Of a DNA stretch of 33,396 bases, positions 7,920-16,854 are shown one piece after another. The stretch covers positions 1 through 33,396 of the forward strand of contig DAIPYE010000011.1 of the NCBI GenBank assembly GCA_036782915.1. Direction: 5' to 3'. The notes below the pieces were generated by a model. That model worked only from the letters and a program-made list of their open reading frames with translations, was not told the origin of the DNA and searched no databases. A program made the translations under genes and the position numbers. The DNA is from JAEUSI01 sp036782915. GTDB lineage: Bacteria > Bacteroidota > Ignavibacteria > Tepidaquicellales > Tepidaquicellaceae. Each line of letters begins with the position of its first letter. Within the stretch, counting starts at the first letter, position 1.

Positions 7920-8744
7920 TTAACTGAATAATCTTCGTTTCATGTTAATGATCTCATTCATTGACACATAAAAATTTCCGAAATTCTTCTGATCATTTTT
8001 TATTCCTCCATGAAAATCTGATCCGCCGCTCGTTAACAAAAAATGTTCAGCAGCAACAGAACTGAAATATTTAATGTCATCTCTTGAATGTGAAGGATGT
8101 ATCACTTCTATTCCGTCCAATCCGTTATTTATCAGCTCAATGAGAATTTCATTCCTAACTGTTTTACCCGGATGCGCTATAAATGAAAGTCCGCCAACTT
8201 CATTAATTACTTTAATTACATCTGCCGAAGAAGGATTTGGTTTTTTGATAAAAGCCGGCTTACCGTCGCCGATATATTTTATAAACGCTTCATAATAATT
8301 TTTCACAAAGCCCTCATCATTCAGTTCCATTGCAATATGCGGACGGCCGATTGAAGTATCAGATCCGACTTTTCCCATGATCGATTCAAACTGAATTGTA
8401 CTTCCCAGGTCATTTAATTTCTTTACAATCTTCTCATTTCTTACAATTCTGTTCTGCCTGAGGGAAGCCAGAAATTCACGGAATTTTGTATTCTCATGAT
8501 CTACAAAATAACCGAGAATATGAATCTCCTGTCCGTTCAGATCTGCGCTTATCTCTACACCGGGAATAACCTGAATTCCCTTTTTTTTGCCGTAATCTCT
8601 GGCTTCCGTAAGTCCGTTCACATTGTCATGATCGGTAATACTTATTACTGACAAGCCGCATTTAACGGCAAGATCGATAAGCTGATGTGGTGAAAAATTT
8701 CCGTCGGAATATTTGGTGTGAGTGTGAAGATCAGCCTTTAACAT
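7920..8744 (-). CDS. PHP-domain metal-dependent phosphoesterase (TrpH/RNase AM-like)
   Basis: A 274-residue polymerase-and-histidinol-phosphatase domain protein. The metal ligands are visible in order: HTHTKYSDG (H7, H9, D14), ITDHDN (D38-D40), PGVEIS (E64), HILGYF (H75), FIAHPG (H191) and GGSDFHG (D243, H245). The insert between the HILGYF and FIAHPG motifs is as in the TrpH/YciV group, for which E. coli members act as 5'-3' exonucleases on short RNA or on 3',5'-bisphosphonucleotides. The exact substrate here is inferred only at family level. It heads the minus-strand cluster that continues with ribH and diverges from the ABC exporter genes. Confidence 0.92.
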   Translation of the reverse strand: MLKADLHTHTKYSDGNFSPHQLIDLAVKCGLSVISITDHDNVNGLTEARDYGKKKGIQVIPGVEISADLNGQEIHILGYFVDHENTKFREFLASLRQNRIVRNEKIVKKLNDLGSTIQFESIMGKVGSDTSIGRPHIAMELNDEGFVKNYYEAFIKYIGDGKPAFIKKPNPSSADVIKVINEVGGLSFIAHPGKTVRNEILIELINNGLDGIEVIHPSHSRDDIKYFSSVAAEHFLLTSGGSDFHGGIKNDQKNFGNFYVSMNEIINMKRRLFS

Positions 8745-8929
8745 TATTCTTACTTTATTAAAATATTAAATCTATAATAGTTTTTTACAAATTCTTTATA
8801 AAGTCATTTTTCCTAAAACTTTATTTAAGTCAGATCCGTTTGATGGAAGTGTGATTTTATGAAATGCGATTATTAAAAAGTCACTGAAATTTACAGTTAA
8901 GATAGCTTATATTTGTACAGACAAAGCAA
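8745..8929. promoter_or_regulatory. Divergent promoter region between the PHP and ABC exporter genes
   Basis: This 185-bp AT-rich gap separates genes transcribed outward in both directions, so it must contain two promoters. For the plus strand, TATATTTG at 8908-8915 matches the TAnnTTTG element known from Bacteroidetes promoters, 14 bases before the ABC gene ATG. I could not find a convincing partner element at the right distance. No operator-like palindrome or riboswitch was recognised. Confidence 0.3.
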
Positions 8930-10687
8930 ATGAAATCACTCTTACCATTAATTCCATACATTAAAAAATACAAAAATAAACTGTTACTGGGTTTTGTATT
9001 TATTCTGTTCTCAATCGGAGCAAACAGCCTGTATCCCTTAGTAATCGGAGCGGCAATTGACGATCTCACGGCGAAAACATACCGCCATAGCATGCTTACT
9101 TATGCACTTACCGGTATCGGACTAATCGTTTTCAGCGGCACTTTTCTTTTTCTGATCAGACAACATATCATAGTTGTTTCCCGGGAAATTGAAAATGATC
9201 TCAGACATGATTTCTTTTCACACCTGCAGTTCCTGTCACGTTCATTTTACAATACAAGATCCACCGGAGAAATAATGGCGCTTGCAACCAATGACATTGG
9301 TAACGTTAGAAATTTTGTCGGACCCGGCATAATGTATACAATGCAGACATTTACCCGAACAGTTATGACCCTGATAATTTTATTTTCCATAAGTTCGTCA
9401 ATAACTTTTTATGCTCTGATACCTTTGCCGTTTATTACTTATATAGTTTACAAAGCCGGAAAGCTTACATTTAGCAGATCCAAAAAAGTTTACGAGATTT
9501 TTTCAGACCTTACCACTAAAACACAGGAAATTTTGTCGGGGATTAGAGTAGTAAAATCTTATGTAAGGGAAGATTTCGAAAAAAGTGAATTTGACAGGAT
9601 ATCTTTTGAATATCAGAAAAAAAATCTGGCTCTTGCAAAAGTTCAGTCATTTTCATTTCCAATGATGTTTCTGCTGACAAGTTTATCAGTAATAATTGTT
9701 ATTTATTTCGGCGGAATAAAAGTAATGCAGGGAACCCTGACAATCGGGAATATTTCATCTTTTATAATTTATCTGGGACAGCTGACCTGGCCAATGATAG
9801 CATTCGGATGGATCATAAATCTGGTTCAGAGAGCTGCGCCTTCAATGCAGCGGATCACAAATATTATCAGCATCAAGCCGGAGATCGCAGATAATTCAAA
9901 TACCGATTTTAATATTAAGCAAAGTGATATAAAAGGTGAAATAGAATTTAAAAATGTTTCTTTTAAATACCCTTTGTCAGAGAAATTCATACTGAAGAAT
10001 ATAAATCTGAAAATAAGAAAAGGAACCACTCTGGGAATAATCGGTCAGACAGGTTCGGGAAAAAGCACATTTATAAATCTGATACCCCGAATTTGGGAAG
10101 TAACGGAAGGTAACATTTTTATCGACGGATACGACATTAAAAAAATTCCGTTGAAAATTCTCAGAGAATCTATCGGAATTGTGCCGCAGGAATCATTCTT
10201 ATTCTCTGATACCATTGAAAGAAATATTTCTTACTCTTCATCTGAAAAAGATGTGAATAAAGAAGACGTGATCTTGAATTCAAAGATCGCAGGTCTTTAC
10301 AAAGATGTGGAAAATTTCCCCCTGAAATTTGATACAATACTCGGTGAACGGGGAATTACATTGTCCGGAGGTCAGAAACAAAGAACTTCGATTGCCAGGG
10401 CAATATACAAAAAGCCTGAAATTCTGATAATGGATGATTCACTCTCAGCAGTGGATACAAATACTGAAGAAGAGATACTGAATGAATTAAAATCTGTAAT
10501 GAAAGACAGAACAAGCATAATAATTTCTCACAGAATATCTACAATAAAGAATGCAAATAATATCATAGTAATCGGGGACGGCGTGATTTGCGAAGAAGGT
10601 ACTCATAATGAACTGATCTCTCTTGACGGAATTTATAACGACATTTATAAGAAACAACTTCTTGAAGAAGAAATAAAAGATTTTTGA
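8930..10687 (+). CDS. ABC exporter, subunit with degenerate catalytic site (MdlA/TM287/BmrC-like)
   Basis: A half-transporter of 585 residues. An N-terminal six-helix membrane domain (about 15-310) is followed by a nucleotide-binding domain. The latter has Walker A GQTGSGKST (372-380), Q-loop Q420, a canonical LSGGQ signature (478-482), Walker B ending MDDSLSAVD and H-loop H534. At 503 an Asp replaces the catalytic Glu. That substitution is the hallmark of the degenerate partner in heterodimeric exporters such as TM287/288 and BmrCD. The partner gene lies 29 bp downstream and has the Glu. The likely role is ATP-driven export of lipophilic compounds, drugs or lipids across the inner membrane; the substrate is not deducible. 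Confidence 0.93.
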   Translation: MKSLLPLIPYIKKYKNKLLLGFVFILFSIGANSLYPLVIGAAIDDLTAKTYRHSMLTYALTGIGLIVFSGTFLFLIRQHIIVVSREIENDLRHDFFSHLQFLSRSFYNTRSTGEIMALATNDIGNVRNFVGPGIMYTMQTFTRTVMTLIILFSISSSITFYALIPLPFITYIVYKAGKLTFSRSKKVYEIFSDLTTKTQEILSGIRVVKSYVREDFEKSEFDRISFEYQKKNLALAKVQSFSFPMMFLLTSLSVIIVIYFGGIKVMQGTLTIGNISSFIIYLGQLTWPMIAFGWIINLVQRAAPSMQRITNIISIKPEIADNSNTDFNIKQSDIKGEIEFKNVSFKYPLSEKFILKNINLKIRKGTTLGIIGQTGSGKSTFINLIPRIWEVTEGNIFIDGYDIKKIPLKILRESIGIVPQESFLFSDTIERNISYSSSEKDVNKEDVILNSKIAGLYKDVENFPLKFDTILGERGITLSGGQKQRTSIARAIYKKPEILIMDDSLSAVDTNTEEEILNELKSVMKDRTSIIISHRISTIKNANNIIVIGDGVICEEGTHNELISLDGIYNDIYKKQLLEEEIKDF

Positions 10688-10716
10688 TCCGTAAATAATT
10701 CTGAATTAAAAGATTA

Positions 10717-12510
10717 TTGTCAAAGCAAACTGTAAATAAATCTGAAGACGAAGCACTGGGTAAATCAATAGACTCGCAGATAATGCGGCGTCTGCTTTCC
10801 TATTTTAAACCTTACTCAAAACTCATTGTTGTTGCTACAATTCTTACAATAATTATCTCCGCGCTGGCAGCATTAAGACCGAGACTTACTCCCATTGCAA
10901 TAGATGATAAAATAATGAACAGAGATTTTCCGGGTCTGCAGATGATCGCATTGATAATGCTGGGAACTCTTGTATTTCAGGGAGTTTTGCAGTATGCAAT
11001 GACATATCTTACAAGCTGGATAGGGCAGAAAATTATTTATGATCTCAGGAAAAAAATATTTGATCATATACTGACTCTGAATTTAAAATTCTTTGATAAA
11101 AACCCTATAGGCAGAGTTGTAACAAGAGTTACCGGTGATGTGGAAGTTTTGTTTGAAGTATTTTCTTCAGGACTTGTGACAGCTTTCGGAGATATATTTC
11201 TAATAATCTGGATCTTATACTTTATGTTCTCAATGGATTTTACACTTGCATTGATCACACTATCCGTGCTTCCGGTATTGATATTTGCAACTTCGATTTT
11301 CAGGAAAAAAGTAAGAGACTCATACAGAAGAATAAGAATTCTCGTGGCGAAACTTAATGCATATATTCAGGAACATATTACCGGAATTACTATAGTTCAG
11401 TATTTCGGAAAGGAAAACAGAACCATTGAAGAATTTGAGGTAATAAACCGAGAGCATACTAAACAGAACAATAAAAGCGTATTTTACTATGCAGTGTTTT
11501 TTCCGGTAGTGGAACTTATCGGGGCAATTTCTGCAGGTTTGGTGATATGGTATGGTGGCGGGCAGGTAATTCAGAATGCCGTTTCTATCGGCGTGATAAT
11601 TTCCTTTATACAGTTCGCGGAAATGTTTTTCAGGCCGATCAGAGATCTTTCTGATAAATATAACATCCTTCAGACAGCAATGGCATCCAGTGAAAGAATT
11701 TTTTTACTTCTCGATGAAAAGCCGGAGAAGACACATTATGAAGATCTGAGCGGAGAACAAACTATTCAGGGTAATATAGAATTTAAAAATGTTTCTTTTG
11801 CATATAATGATGAAGATTATGTTCTTAAAAATGCTTCTTTTACAATAAATGCCGGTGAAAAAGTTGCATTTGTAGGAGCTACAGGAGCAGGAAAGACCAC
11901 TATTATAAATTTACTTTCCGGGTTTTATGAGATCAACAGCGGTGAAATTTTACTTGACGGAATAAATATTAATAACATTCCAAAGAAAATTTTAAGGAAA
12001 AATATAGCTATAGTTCTGCAGGATGTTTTCCTTTTTTCCGGAAACATCCGGACAAACATAAATCTGGGAAGTAATGAAATTTCAGATGAAACTATTGACA
12101 GGGCTGTCGATAATGTTGGATTGAGAGATTTTATTGATTCGCTTCCGCAGAAATTAGATCATCCGGTAAATGAAAGGGGATCTTCATTATCGGTAGGTCA
12201 GAAGCAACTGATCTCATTTGCAAGAGCTCTGGCTTTTGACACAAGAATACTTATTCTTGATGAAGCAACATCTTCTGTAGATACAAATACTGAGATTTTA
12301 ATTCAAAATGCCATTAAAAAACTGATAGAAGGCAGAACTTCAATAATTATTGCGCACAGATTATCTACAATTCAAACCTGTGATAAAATTATTGTAATGC
12401 ATAAAGGTGAGATAAAGGAAGTCGGAACGCATCAGGAATTACTGGAAAAGAACGGGCTCTACTTTAAATTGTATCAGCTTCAGTATAAGGATGTAAAGAA
12501 TTCAGCTTGA
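10717..12510 (+). CDS. ABC exporter, catalytic partner subunit (MdlB/TM288/BmrD-like)
   Basis: The second half-transporter, 597 residues, six membrane helices followed by a nucleotide-binding domain. Walker A is GATGAGKT (387-394), Walker B is ILILDEATSS with catalytic E516, and H547 is in AHRLST. The signature is LSVGQ (491-495), a non-canonical form. The TTG at 10717 is taken as start because the N-terminal EDEALGKSIDS...MRRLLSYFKPY segment is conserved in this subfamily and precedes the first internal ATG (10783). With the upstream gene it should form one consensus ATP site and one degenerate site. Confidence 0.93.
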   Translation: MSKQTVNKSEDEALGKSIDSQIMRRLLSYFKPYSKLIVVATILTIIISALAALRPRLTPIAIDDKIMNRDFPGLQMIALIMLGTLVFQGVLQYAMTYLTSWIGQKIIYDLRKKIFDHILTLNLKFFDKNPIGRVVTRVTGDVEVLFEVFSSGLVTAFGDIFLIIWILYFMFSMDFTLALITLSVLPVLIFATSIFRKKVRDSYRRIRILVAKLNAYIQEHITGITIVQYFGKENRTIEEFEVINREHTKQNNKSVFYYAVFFPVVELIGAISAGLVIWYGGGQVIQNAVSIGVIISFIQFAEMFFRPIRDLSDKYNILQTAMASSERIFLLLDEKPEKTHYEDLSGEQTIQGNIEFKNVSFAYNDEDYVLKNASFTINAGEKVAFVGATGAGKTTIINLLSGFYEINSGEILLDGININNIPKKILRKNIAIVLQDVFLFSGNIRTNINLGSNEISDETIDRAVDNVGLRDFIDSLPQKLDHPVNERGSSLSVGQKQLISFARALAFDTRILILDEATSSVDTNTEILIQNAIKKLIEGRTSIIIAHRLSTIQTCDKIIVMHKGEIKEVGTHQELLEKNGLYFKLYQLQYKDVKNSA

Positions 12511-12644
12511 TTACATGTCTAAAAGTAAGGTTAGATCACTGATTGTTTCATGTTTTACCAAAAAGTGAGTAATATATTTTTTAATCTCTTTAATAAAAAT
12601 TTTAACTTAGGTATTTTGATAAATTATAAAATTAAACTTCGAAA

Positions 12645-13643
12645 ATGCAAATAACAAAAGTAATTATATTATTTTTAATTCTATATACAGGTAATGTTTT
12701 CGGGCAGAATAACAAAATTGCATATTGCTCAAATCAGACCAGTTCAGGGTTTATTCAGATTTTTACCATGAATGAAGATGGTACCGGGAATTTACAGCTT
12801 ACAGATTTGCAGGAAAACTGTATGAAGCCAAAGTGGTCTCCGGATGGAAAACAAATAGTGTTTTATACTGATAACGGATTTATTTATCTCATAAGGGATG
12901 TCCAATCTGCAAAAAATTCTACTAACCCTTATTATGTATGGAATGGATATAATCCGACATTTATGGCAGATGGAACTCAGATACTTTTTAACTCAGAAAA
13001 CGAGGAAGTCTTGTCTATTTTTGTGATGGATACATCTTCATCTCCTACTCCTCCTCAGTTGTTTTCAGACGGCGGATATTCAAATATGCAGGTATTGTCA
13101 AAAGATGAAAATAAAATGTTGTTTTCTTCTTTCAGCGATGGCTCAAAATCTGTTATGATAGCTGATATGAATGATACAACGGAAAATTATATTAAAAAAG
13201 TCAGCAAAAACAGTGATGCGAATATTGAACCTGATATTTCACCCGACGGTAAAATGTTTACTTATGCAAGTTTTGACAGTAATCTTAAAGGAACTTTAAG
13301 ACTGTATAAAGATGGAAATGAAACTATACTTACAAAAGGTATGGGCAGTACTAATGTTCCGAGATTTTCTCCTGACGGCAGTAAAATTGCATTTGTTCTT
13401 ATCGGTGAAAATCAGGTATCTCTTTATGTAATGGACTTCGACGGGGGTTCAAAAAACAACCTGAATCTGAAAGCAGGAAATGTAGGAACTTTTGAATGGA
13501 TTGATAACAGCAGGATTCTTTATGATGCGGGAACTGATACAAAGATCAGTATCGGAATTATTGATATTAATACTGGTGAAGATGATGTGATCGCAAGCGG
13601 TGGTTTTAATTTACAGCCGAGCAGTCAGAAAAAAGGAAAGTAA
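12645..13643 (+). CDS. Secreted TolB-like / PD40 beta-propeller protein
   Basis: A 332-residue protein with an N-terminal signal peptide (about 1-21, ending VFGQ). Beta-propeller blades follow, marked by WSPDGKQIVFYT, ISPDGKMFTYASF and FSPDGSKIAFVLI, each followed by a strand of the IxxMNEDGTG type. It is the same general architecture as the product at 2373-3455 but clearly diverged, not a recent duplicate. It lies 134 bp after the ABC exporter and 80 bp before metF, with no terminator seen on either side. Function unknown; location outside the cytoplasmic membrane inferred from the signal peptide. Confidence 0.85.
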   Translation: MQITKVIILFLILYTGNVFGQNNKIAYCSNQTSSGFIQIFTMNEDGTGNLQLTDLQENCMKPKWSPDGKQIVFYTDNGFIYLIRDVQSAKNSTNPYYVWNGYNPTFMADGTQILFNSENEEVLSIFVMDTSSSPTPPQLFSDGGYSNMQVLSKDENKMLFSSFSDGSKSVMIADMNDTTENYIKKVSKNSDANIEPDISPDGKMFTYASFDSNLKGTLRLYKDGNETILTKGMGSTNVPRFSPDGSKIAFVLIGENQVSLYVMDFDGGSKNNLNLKAGNVGTFEWIDNSRILYDAGTDTKISIGIIDINTGEDDVIASGGFNLQPSSQKKGK

Positions 13644-13723
13644 TTTTATTCTCTATAGATTTTTAAATATTTTACATTGTGATTAATATTCTCAAAAAAC
13701 AAAAAGTGAAATTTAAATAGACG

Positions 13724-14674
13724 ATGAAAGTAACTGAGCATTTAGAAAGAGCAAAAAATCCGCTGATAAGTTTCGAGATTATTCCAATATCCCGCGGAGG
13801 TGACATAAATTTACTTTTTAATATTGTTGATGTGTTGATGAAATACAATCCTCCTTTCATTGATGTAACTTCACATTCTGCAGAGGTTTATTTTGAAGAA
13901 ACATCTACCGGAATAAAAAAGAGGACAAAAAGGAAAAAGCCCGGTACAATTGGAATTAGTGTTGCAATTAAAAACAAATACAATGTTGACACTGTGCCTC
14001 ATATTCTCTGCAATGGTTTTACAAGAGAAGAAACTGAAGATGCAATGATAGAGCTTAATTACCTCGGGATTGAAAATGTTCTTGCAATTAAGGGAGATGA
14101 TAAAGGATTTAAGAAACCTGTGCCGGAAGGCAGAACCTGTAATATTTACGCACTGGATCTGGTAAAACAAATTTCCGATATGAATAAAGGTAAATACCTT
14201 GAAGATGATCTTTTGGATGCTTCACCGACTGATTTCTGCATTGGTGTAAGCGGTTATCCGGAAAAGCATTTTGAAGCGCCAAATCTTAAAAGCGACATAA
14301 AGTTCGTTAAAGAAAAAGTTGCTGCAGGAGCTGAGTATATAGTTACACAAATGTTTTATAATAATAATTACTATTTTGAATTTTTGAAGAAATGCCGGGA
14401 AGAAGGCATTAATGTGCCGATAATTCCGGGTTTGAAAATACTTGAAAGAAAGGCACAACTTAACTCTATTCCGAAAAATTTCTTTGTTGAAATTCCTGAC
14501 GAACTTGCTTCCGAAGTCACAGAAGCAAAACCCGAGAATGTGATGGAAATCGGAGTGGAATGGGCTGCAAAACAATGCGAAGAACTTTTAAACAAAGGTG
14601 CTCCTTCTCTGCATTTTTATATCATGCAAAAGCCAAATCCGATTGAAATGCTGTTTAAAAGATTAAAAATATAA
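13724..14674 (+). CDS. metF: Methylenetetrahydrofolate reductase MetF
   Basis: A TIM-barrel flavoprotein that reduces 5,10-methylene-THF to 5-methyl-THF for methionine synthesis. The 316 residues fit the bacterial catalytic-domain-only form. Visible are ISFEIIP with E18 at the first strand, FIDVTSHSAE, the GIENVLAIKGDDKG segment (family LALRGD), FCIGVSGYPEKHFEAPN, EYIVTQMFYNNNYYFEF (family TQxFFD), VPIIPGLKIL and LHFYIMQKPNP near the C-terminus. The N-terminal portion around ISRGGDINLLF is somewhat divergent. A strong terminator lies 130 bp downstream. Folate polyglutamylation by the nearby folC product serves the same cofactor pool. Confidence 0.95.
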   Translation: MKVTEHLERAKNPLISFEIIPISRGGDINLLFNIVDVLMKYNPPFIDVTSHSAEVYFEETSTGIKKRTKRKKPGTIGISVAIKNKYNVDTVPHILCNGFTREETEDAMIELNYLGIENVLAIKGDDKGFKKPVPEGRTCNIYALDLVKQISDMNKGKYLEDDLLDASPTDFCIGVSGYPEKHFEAPNLKSDIKFVKEKVAAGAEYIVTQMFYNNNYYFEFLKKCREEGINVPIIPGLKILERKAQLNSIPKNFFVEIPDELASEVTEAKPENVMEIGVEWAAKQCEELLNKGAPSLHFYIMQKPNPIEMLFKRLKI

Positions 14675-14806
14675 GTTTAATATCTTGATTTTACGTCTTA
14701 ACGTTTTTATTTTAGAAAAAATGATTTTCACAAACTATTTGATTTACTGCAGGTATTTAAAGAAACAAATTTACATCAGCAAACAATTATTATTGCTCTG
14801 AATAAT

Positions 14807-14842
14807 AAAAGTGTATCTAAATTAAGATACACTTTTTTTTTT
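14807..14842 (+). terminator. Intrinsic terminator downstream of metF
   Basis: A perfect 12-bp inverted repeat, AAAAGTGTATCT (14807-14818) and AGATACACTTTT (14825-14836), encloses a 6-base loop. A run of ten T spans 14833-14842. It is the strongest rho-independent terminator in the window and separates metF from the NIF3-derived gene. Confidence 0.9.
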
Positions 14843-14854
14843 GAATAAAACAAA

Positions 14855-15478
14855 ATGAAAAGCGTTATTTATAAAAAGTTTTTCAGAGATTCGGAAATAT
14901 TATCTTCCGGATACTTTTATGAATTTTCCGAAAGGTTGAAAATAATAATATTTGTTCCGGAAAGCCACTTAAATAAACTTTTAGATTCAATGAGCAATGC
15001 CGGAGCAGGAATAATCGGAAATTATGAAAAATGTTCTTTCAGATCAGCCGGAACAGGGACTTTTTTACCAAATAATAAAGCAAAACCTTTTTCAGGAAAA
15101 GTAAATGAAATAGCTTCGGAAAATGAATTTAAATTTGAAATGGAATGCAGCAGGGAAAATGTAAATAATGTAATTAACTCACTTTTAAAAAGTCACCCTT
15201 ACGAAGAACCAGCGTATGAAATCTATAGTTTCCGTAAAAGAAGTAAAAAGCAATCCGGTGTTATTTTGGATTTAAATTTAAAAATGAAATATTCCGAACT
15301 GATAGACAGACTGAATAAAAACATAATATCATTTAATTCTTCTATGCCGTCAGAGTTTAAAAGAATTGCTTTAATTAGCTCAAAAACAGACAGCTCTATG
15401 CTGGAATCTGCAGAATTTACGGGCTGCGAATGCCTGCTGGAAATTTCAAAAAATAATTATAAACTTTTTAAAATATAA
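14855..15478 (+). CDS. NIF3-derived protein: CutA-like insert domain without the metal-binding core
   Basis: A 207-residue protein. Residues about 28-126 match the insert domain found in the middle of NIF3/YqfO-type (DUF34) proteins: LKIIIFVPESHLNKL, AGAGIIGNYEKCSF (49-62), GTGTF (66-70) and HPYEEPAYEIY (114-124). Residues about 150-200 resemble the start of the second NIF3 half (FKRIALISSKTDSSMLESA), but the protein stops where family members carry the metal-binding His/Glu segment. The first half with the HH metal site is absent. No fragment is visible in the 180 bp upstream, where the metF terminator sits. The reading frame is intact and 4 bp from the next gene. It is either a decayed NIF3 or a specialised stand-alone domain. 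Function unknown. Confidence 0.75.
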   Translation: MKSVIYKKFFRDSEILSSGYFYEFSERLKIIIFVPESHLNKLLDSMSNAGAGIIGNYEKCSFRSAGTGTFLPNNKAKPFSGKVNEIASENEFKFEMECSRENVNNVINSLLKSHPYEEPAYEIYSFRKRSKKQSGVILDLNLKMKYSELIDRLNKNIISFNSSMPSEFKRIALISSKTDSSMLESAEFTGCECLLEISKNNYKLFKI

Positions 15479-15482
15479 AAAA

Positions 15483-16397
15483 ATGAACGAAACTTTTATA
15501 TCTGAAAACCCTGAAGATGAGGAAAAAATAGTTCGGGATAGTATTAATACCGGAGAAATTGCAGAAGATCAACAAAAAAATGATGAAACATCAGAAACCA
15601 CGGAGATAGTATCTGAAGAATCCTCAGAAAACAGATTTCAGGAATTTTTTACTGATGCTGTTGAAGCTGATAAACCAAAAATGACTGATACTTTGAAAAT
15701 ATTTCTGCAGCTCAGAGAAATAGATGAAGAACTTTTTGAAATTGAAGAAGAAAAGGGAGATCTGCCAGACAATATTGATTCTATAAAATCAAAAATGGAA
15801 TCTTATGATTCTAAATTAAAAAAGAAAATAGAGGATCAATCAGGAACTGATGCGGAAAAGGAAAAGCTGGTTTCAGACAATGCTTCTTATGAAGAAAGAA
15901 TTAATAAATATGATGAACAAAAATATGATGTCAGATCCAATAATGAATATGATGAGATAATTAAAACCATAGAAGGTCTTTTTGAAGAAGTTAAAAAAAA
16001 TGAGATCCGGATCAAAGAAATCGATTCGAATACCGATGCAATAAAAGATGAGATTGCATCAATGGAAAGTAAATTAGCAGAACTCAAATCCGAACTGGAC
16101 GAGAAACAGGCTTTATTGGATGAACTTAATGAACAATTCAAACAGGAAGATGTTTTATTAAATACAAAGCGTAATGAACTTTCGCTAAAACTAGATGCGC
16201 AGAGTAATGCTCTGTATGAAAGAATTAATAAAATGCATAAAGGTGAAGCGACAGCGATTGTAAGGAAAAGTAATTGTTCCGGATGCTACAATTCCATTCC
16301 GCCTCAGAGAGTTATAGAAATAAAAGCTGCCGAAAATATATACACCTGTCAGTCTTGCGGAAGAATTTTAATTTCCGAAGAACTGGGTTCATCTTAG
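15483..16397 (+). CDS. Coiled-coil protein with C-terminal C4 zinc ribbon (DUF164/zf-RING_7)
   Basis: A 304-residue protein with three parts. Residues 1-65 are acidic, Glu/Ser/Thr-rich and probably disordered. Residues about 70-250 are a long charged coiled coil with heptad-like Leu/Ile spacing. The C-terminus is a zinc ribbon with C265/C268 in NCSGCYNSIPPQ and C289/C292 in CQSCGRIL. The last two parts match the C4-type zinc-ribbon family found beside NIF3 and RNase H genes in Actinobacteria. That family has been suggested to bind nucleic acid, but its role is not established. The acidic N-terminal extension looks longer than usual. It sits 4 bp after the NIF3-derived gene and 9 bp before the RNase HI gene. 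Confidence 0.85.
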   Translation: MNETFISENPEDEEKIVRDSINTGEIAEDQQKNDETSETTEIVSEESSENRFQEFFTDAVEADKPKMTDTLKIFLQLREIDEELFEIEEEKGDLPDNIDSIKSKMESYDSKLKKKIEDQSGTDAEKEKLVSDNASYEERINKYDEQKYDVRSNNEYDEIIKTIEGLFEEVKKNEIRIKEIDSNTDAIKDEIASMESKLAELKSELDEKQALLDELNEQFKQEDVLLNTKRNELSLKLDAQSNALYERINKMHKGEATAIVRKSNCSGCYNSIPPQRVIEIKAAENIYTCQSCGRILISEELGSS

Positions 16398-16406
16398 ATT
16401 TAAAAT

Positions 16407-16841
16407 ATGAGCAAAATTATTTTAAACGTATACACAGACGGAGCTTCAAGGGGAAACCCCGGATTAGCAGGAATTGGGATTGTTATAAAAGACATTGATG
16501 ATAACATTGTAACAACAGGGAAAAAATTTCTGGGCTTACTGACAAATAACTCTTCCGAATATACCGCATTAATTGAAAGTGTGAAATTACTGAGAACACT
16601 GGATCTTGAATTTTCAGAAGTAAATTTTTTTCTTGACAGTGAACTTGTTGTTAAGCAGATCAAAGGTCAGTATAAAATAAAGCATAAGGATCTGATTAAG
16701 CTTTCAATTGAATTCTGGAGTGAGATCAAACTACTCGGAAAAAATTTTACAATAACACACATTCCAAGAGAAAAAAATAAAATTGCCGATAAACTGGCAA
16801 ATGAAGCAATAGATGAAAGAGACAGATCTGTTTCAGATTAA
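16407..16841 (+). CDS. rnhA: Ribonuclease HI family protein
   Basis: An RNase H-fold endonuclease expected to cut RNA in RNA-DNA hybrids. At 144 residues it is a single domain, without the N-terminal hybrid-binding domain or the C-terminal phosphatase domain of some relatives. All four acidic catalytic positions are visible: D11 in VYTDGASRGNPG, E51 in NNSSEYTAL, D77 in FFLDSELVVKQ and D128 in NKIADKLANEA. It follows the zinc-ribbon gene by 9 bp. The RNase P RNA gene begins 13 bp after its stop, so both may share a transcript. Replication primer or R-loop removal is the family role. Confidence 0.93.
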   Translation: MSKIILNVYTDGASRGNPGLAGIGIVIKDIDDNIVTTGKKFLGLLTNNSSEYTALIESVKLLRTLDLEFSEVNFFLDSELVVKQIKGQYKIKHKDLIKLSIEFWSEIKLLGKNFTITHIPREKNKIADKLANEAIDERDRSVSD

Positions 16842-16854
16842 AGTTCTTTTAAAT

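Noticed and set aside
14222..14595. Minus-strand open frames opposite metF
   Set aside because: Cys/Phe/Ser-rich antisense shadows of metF with no start signals or recognisable domains.
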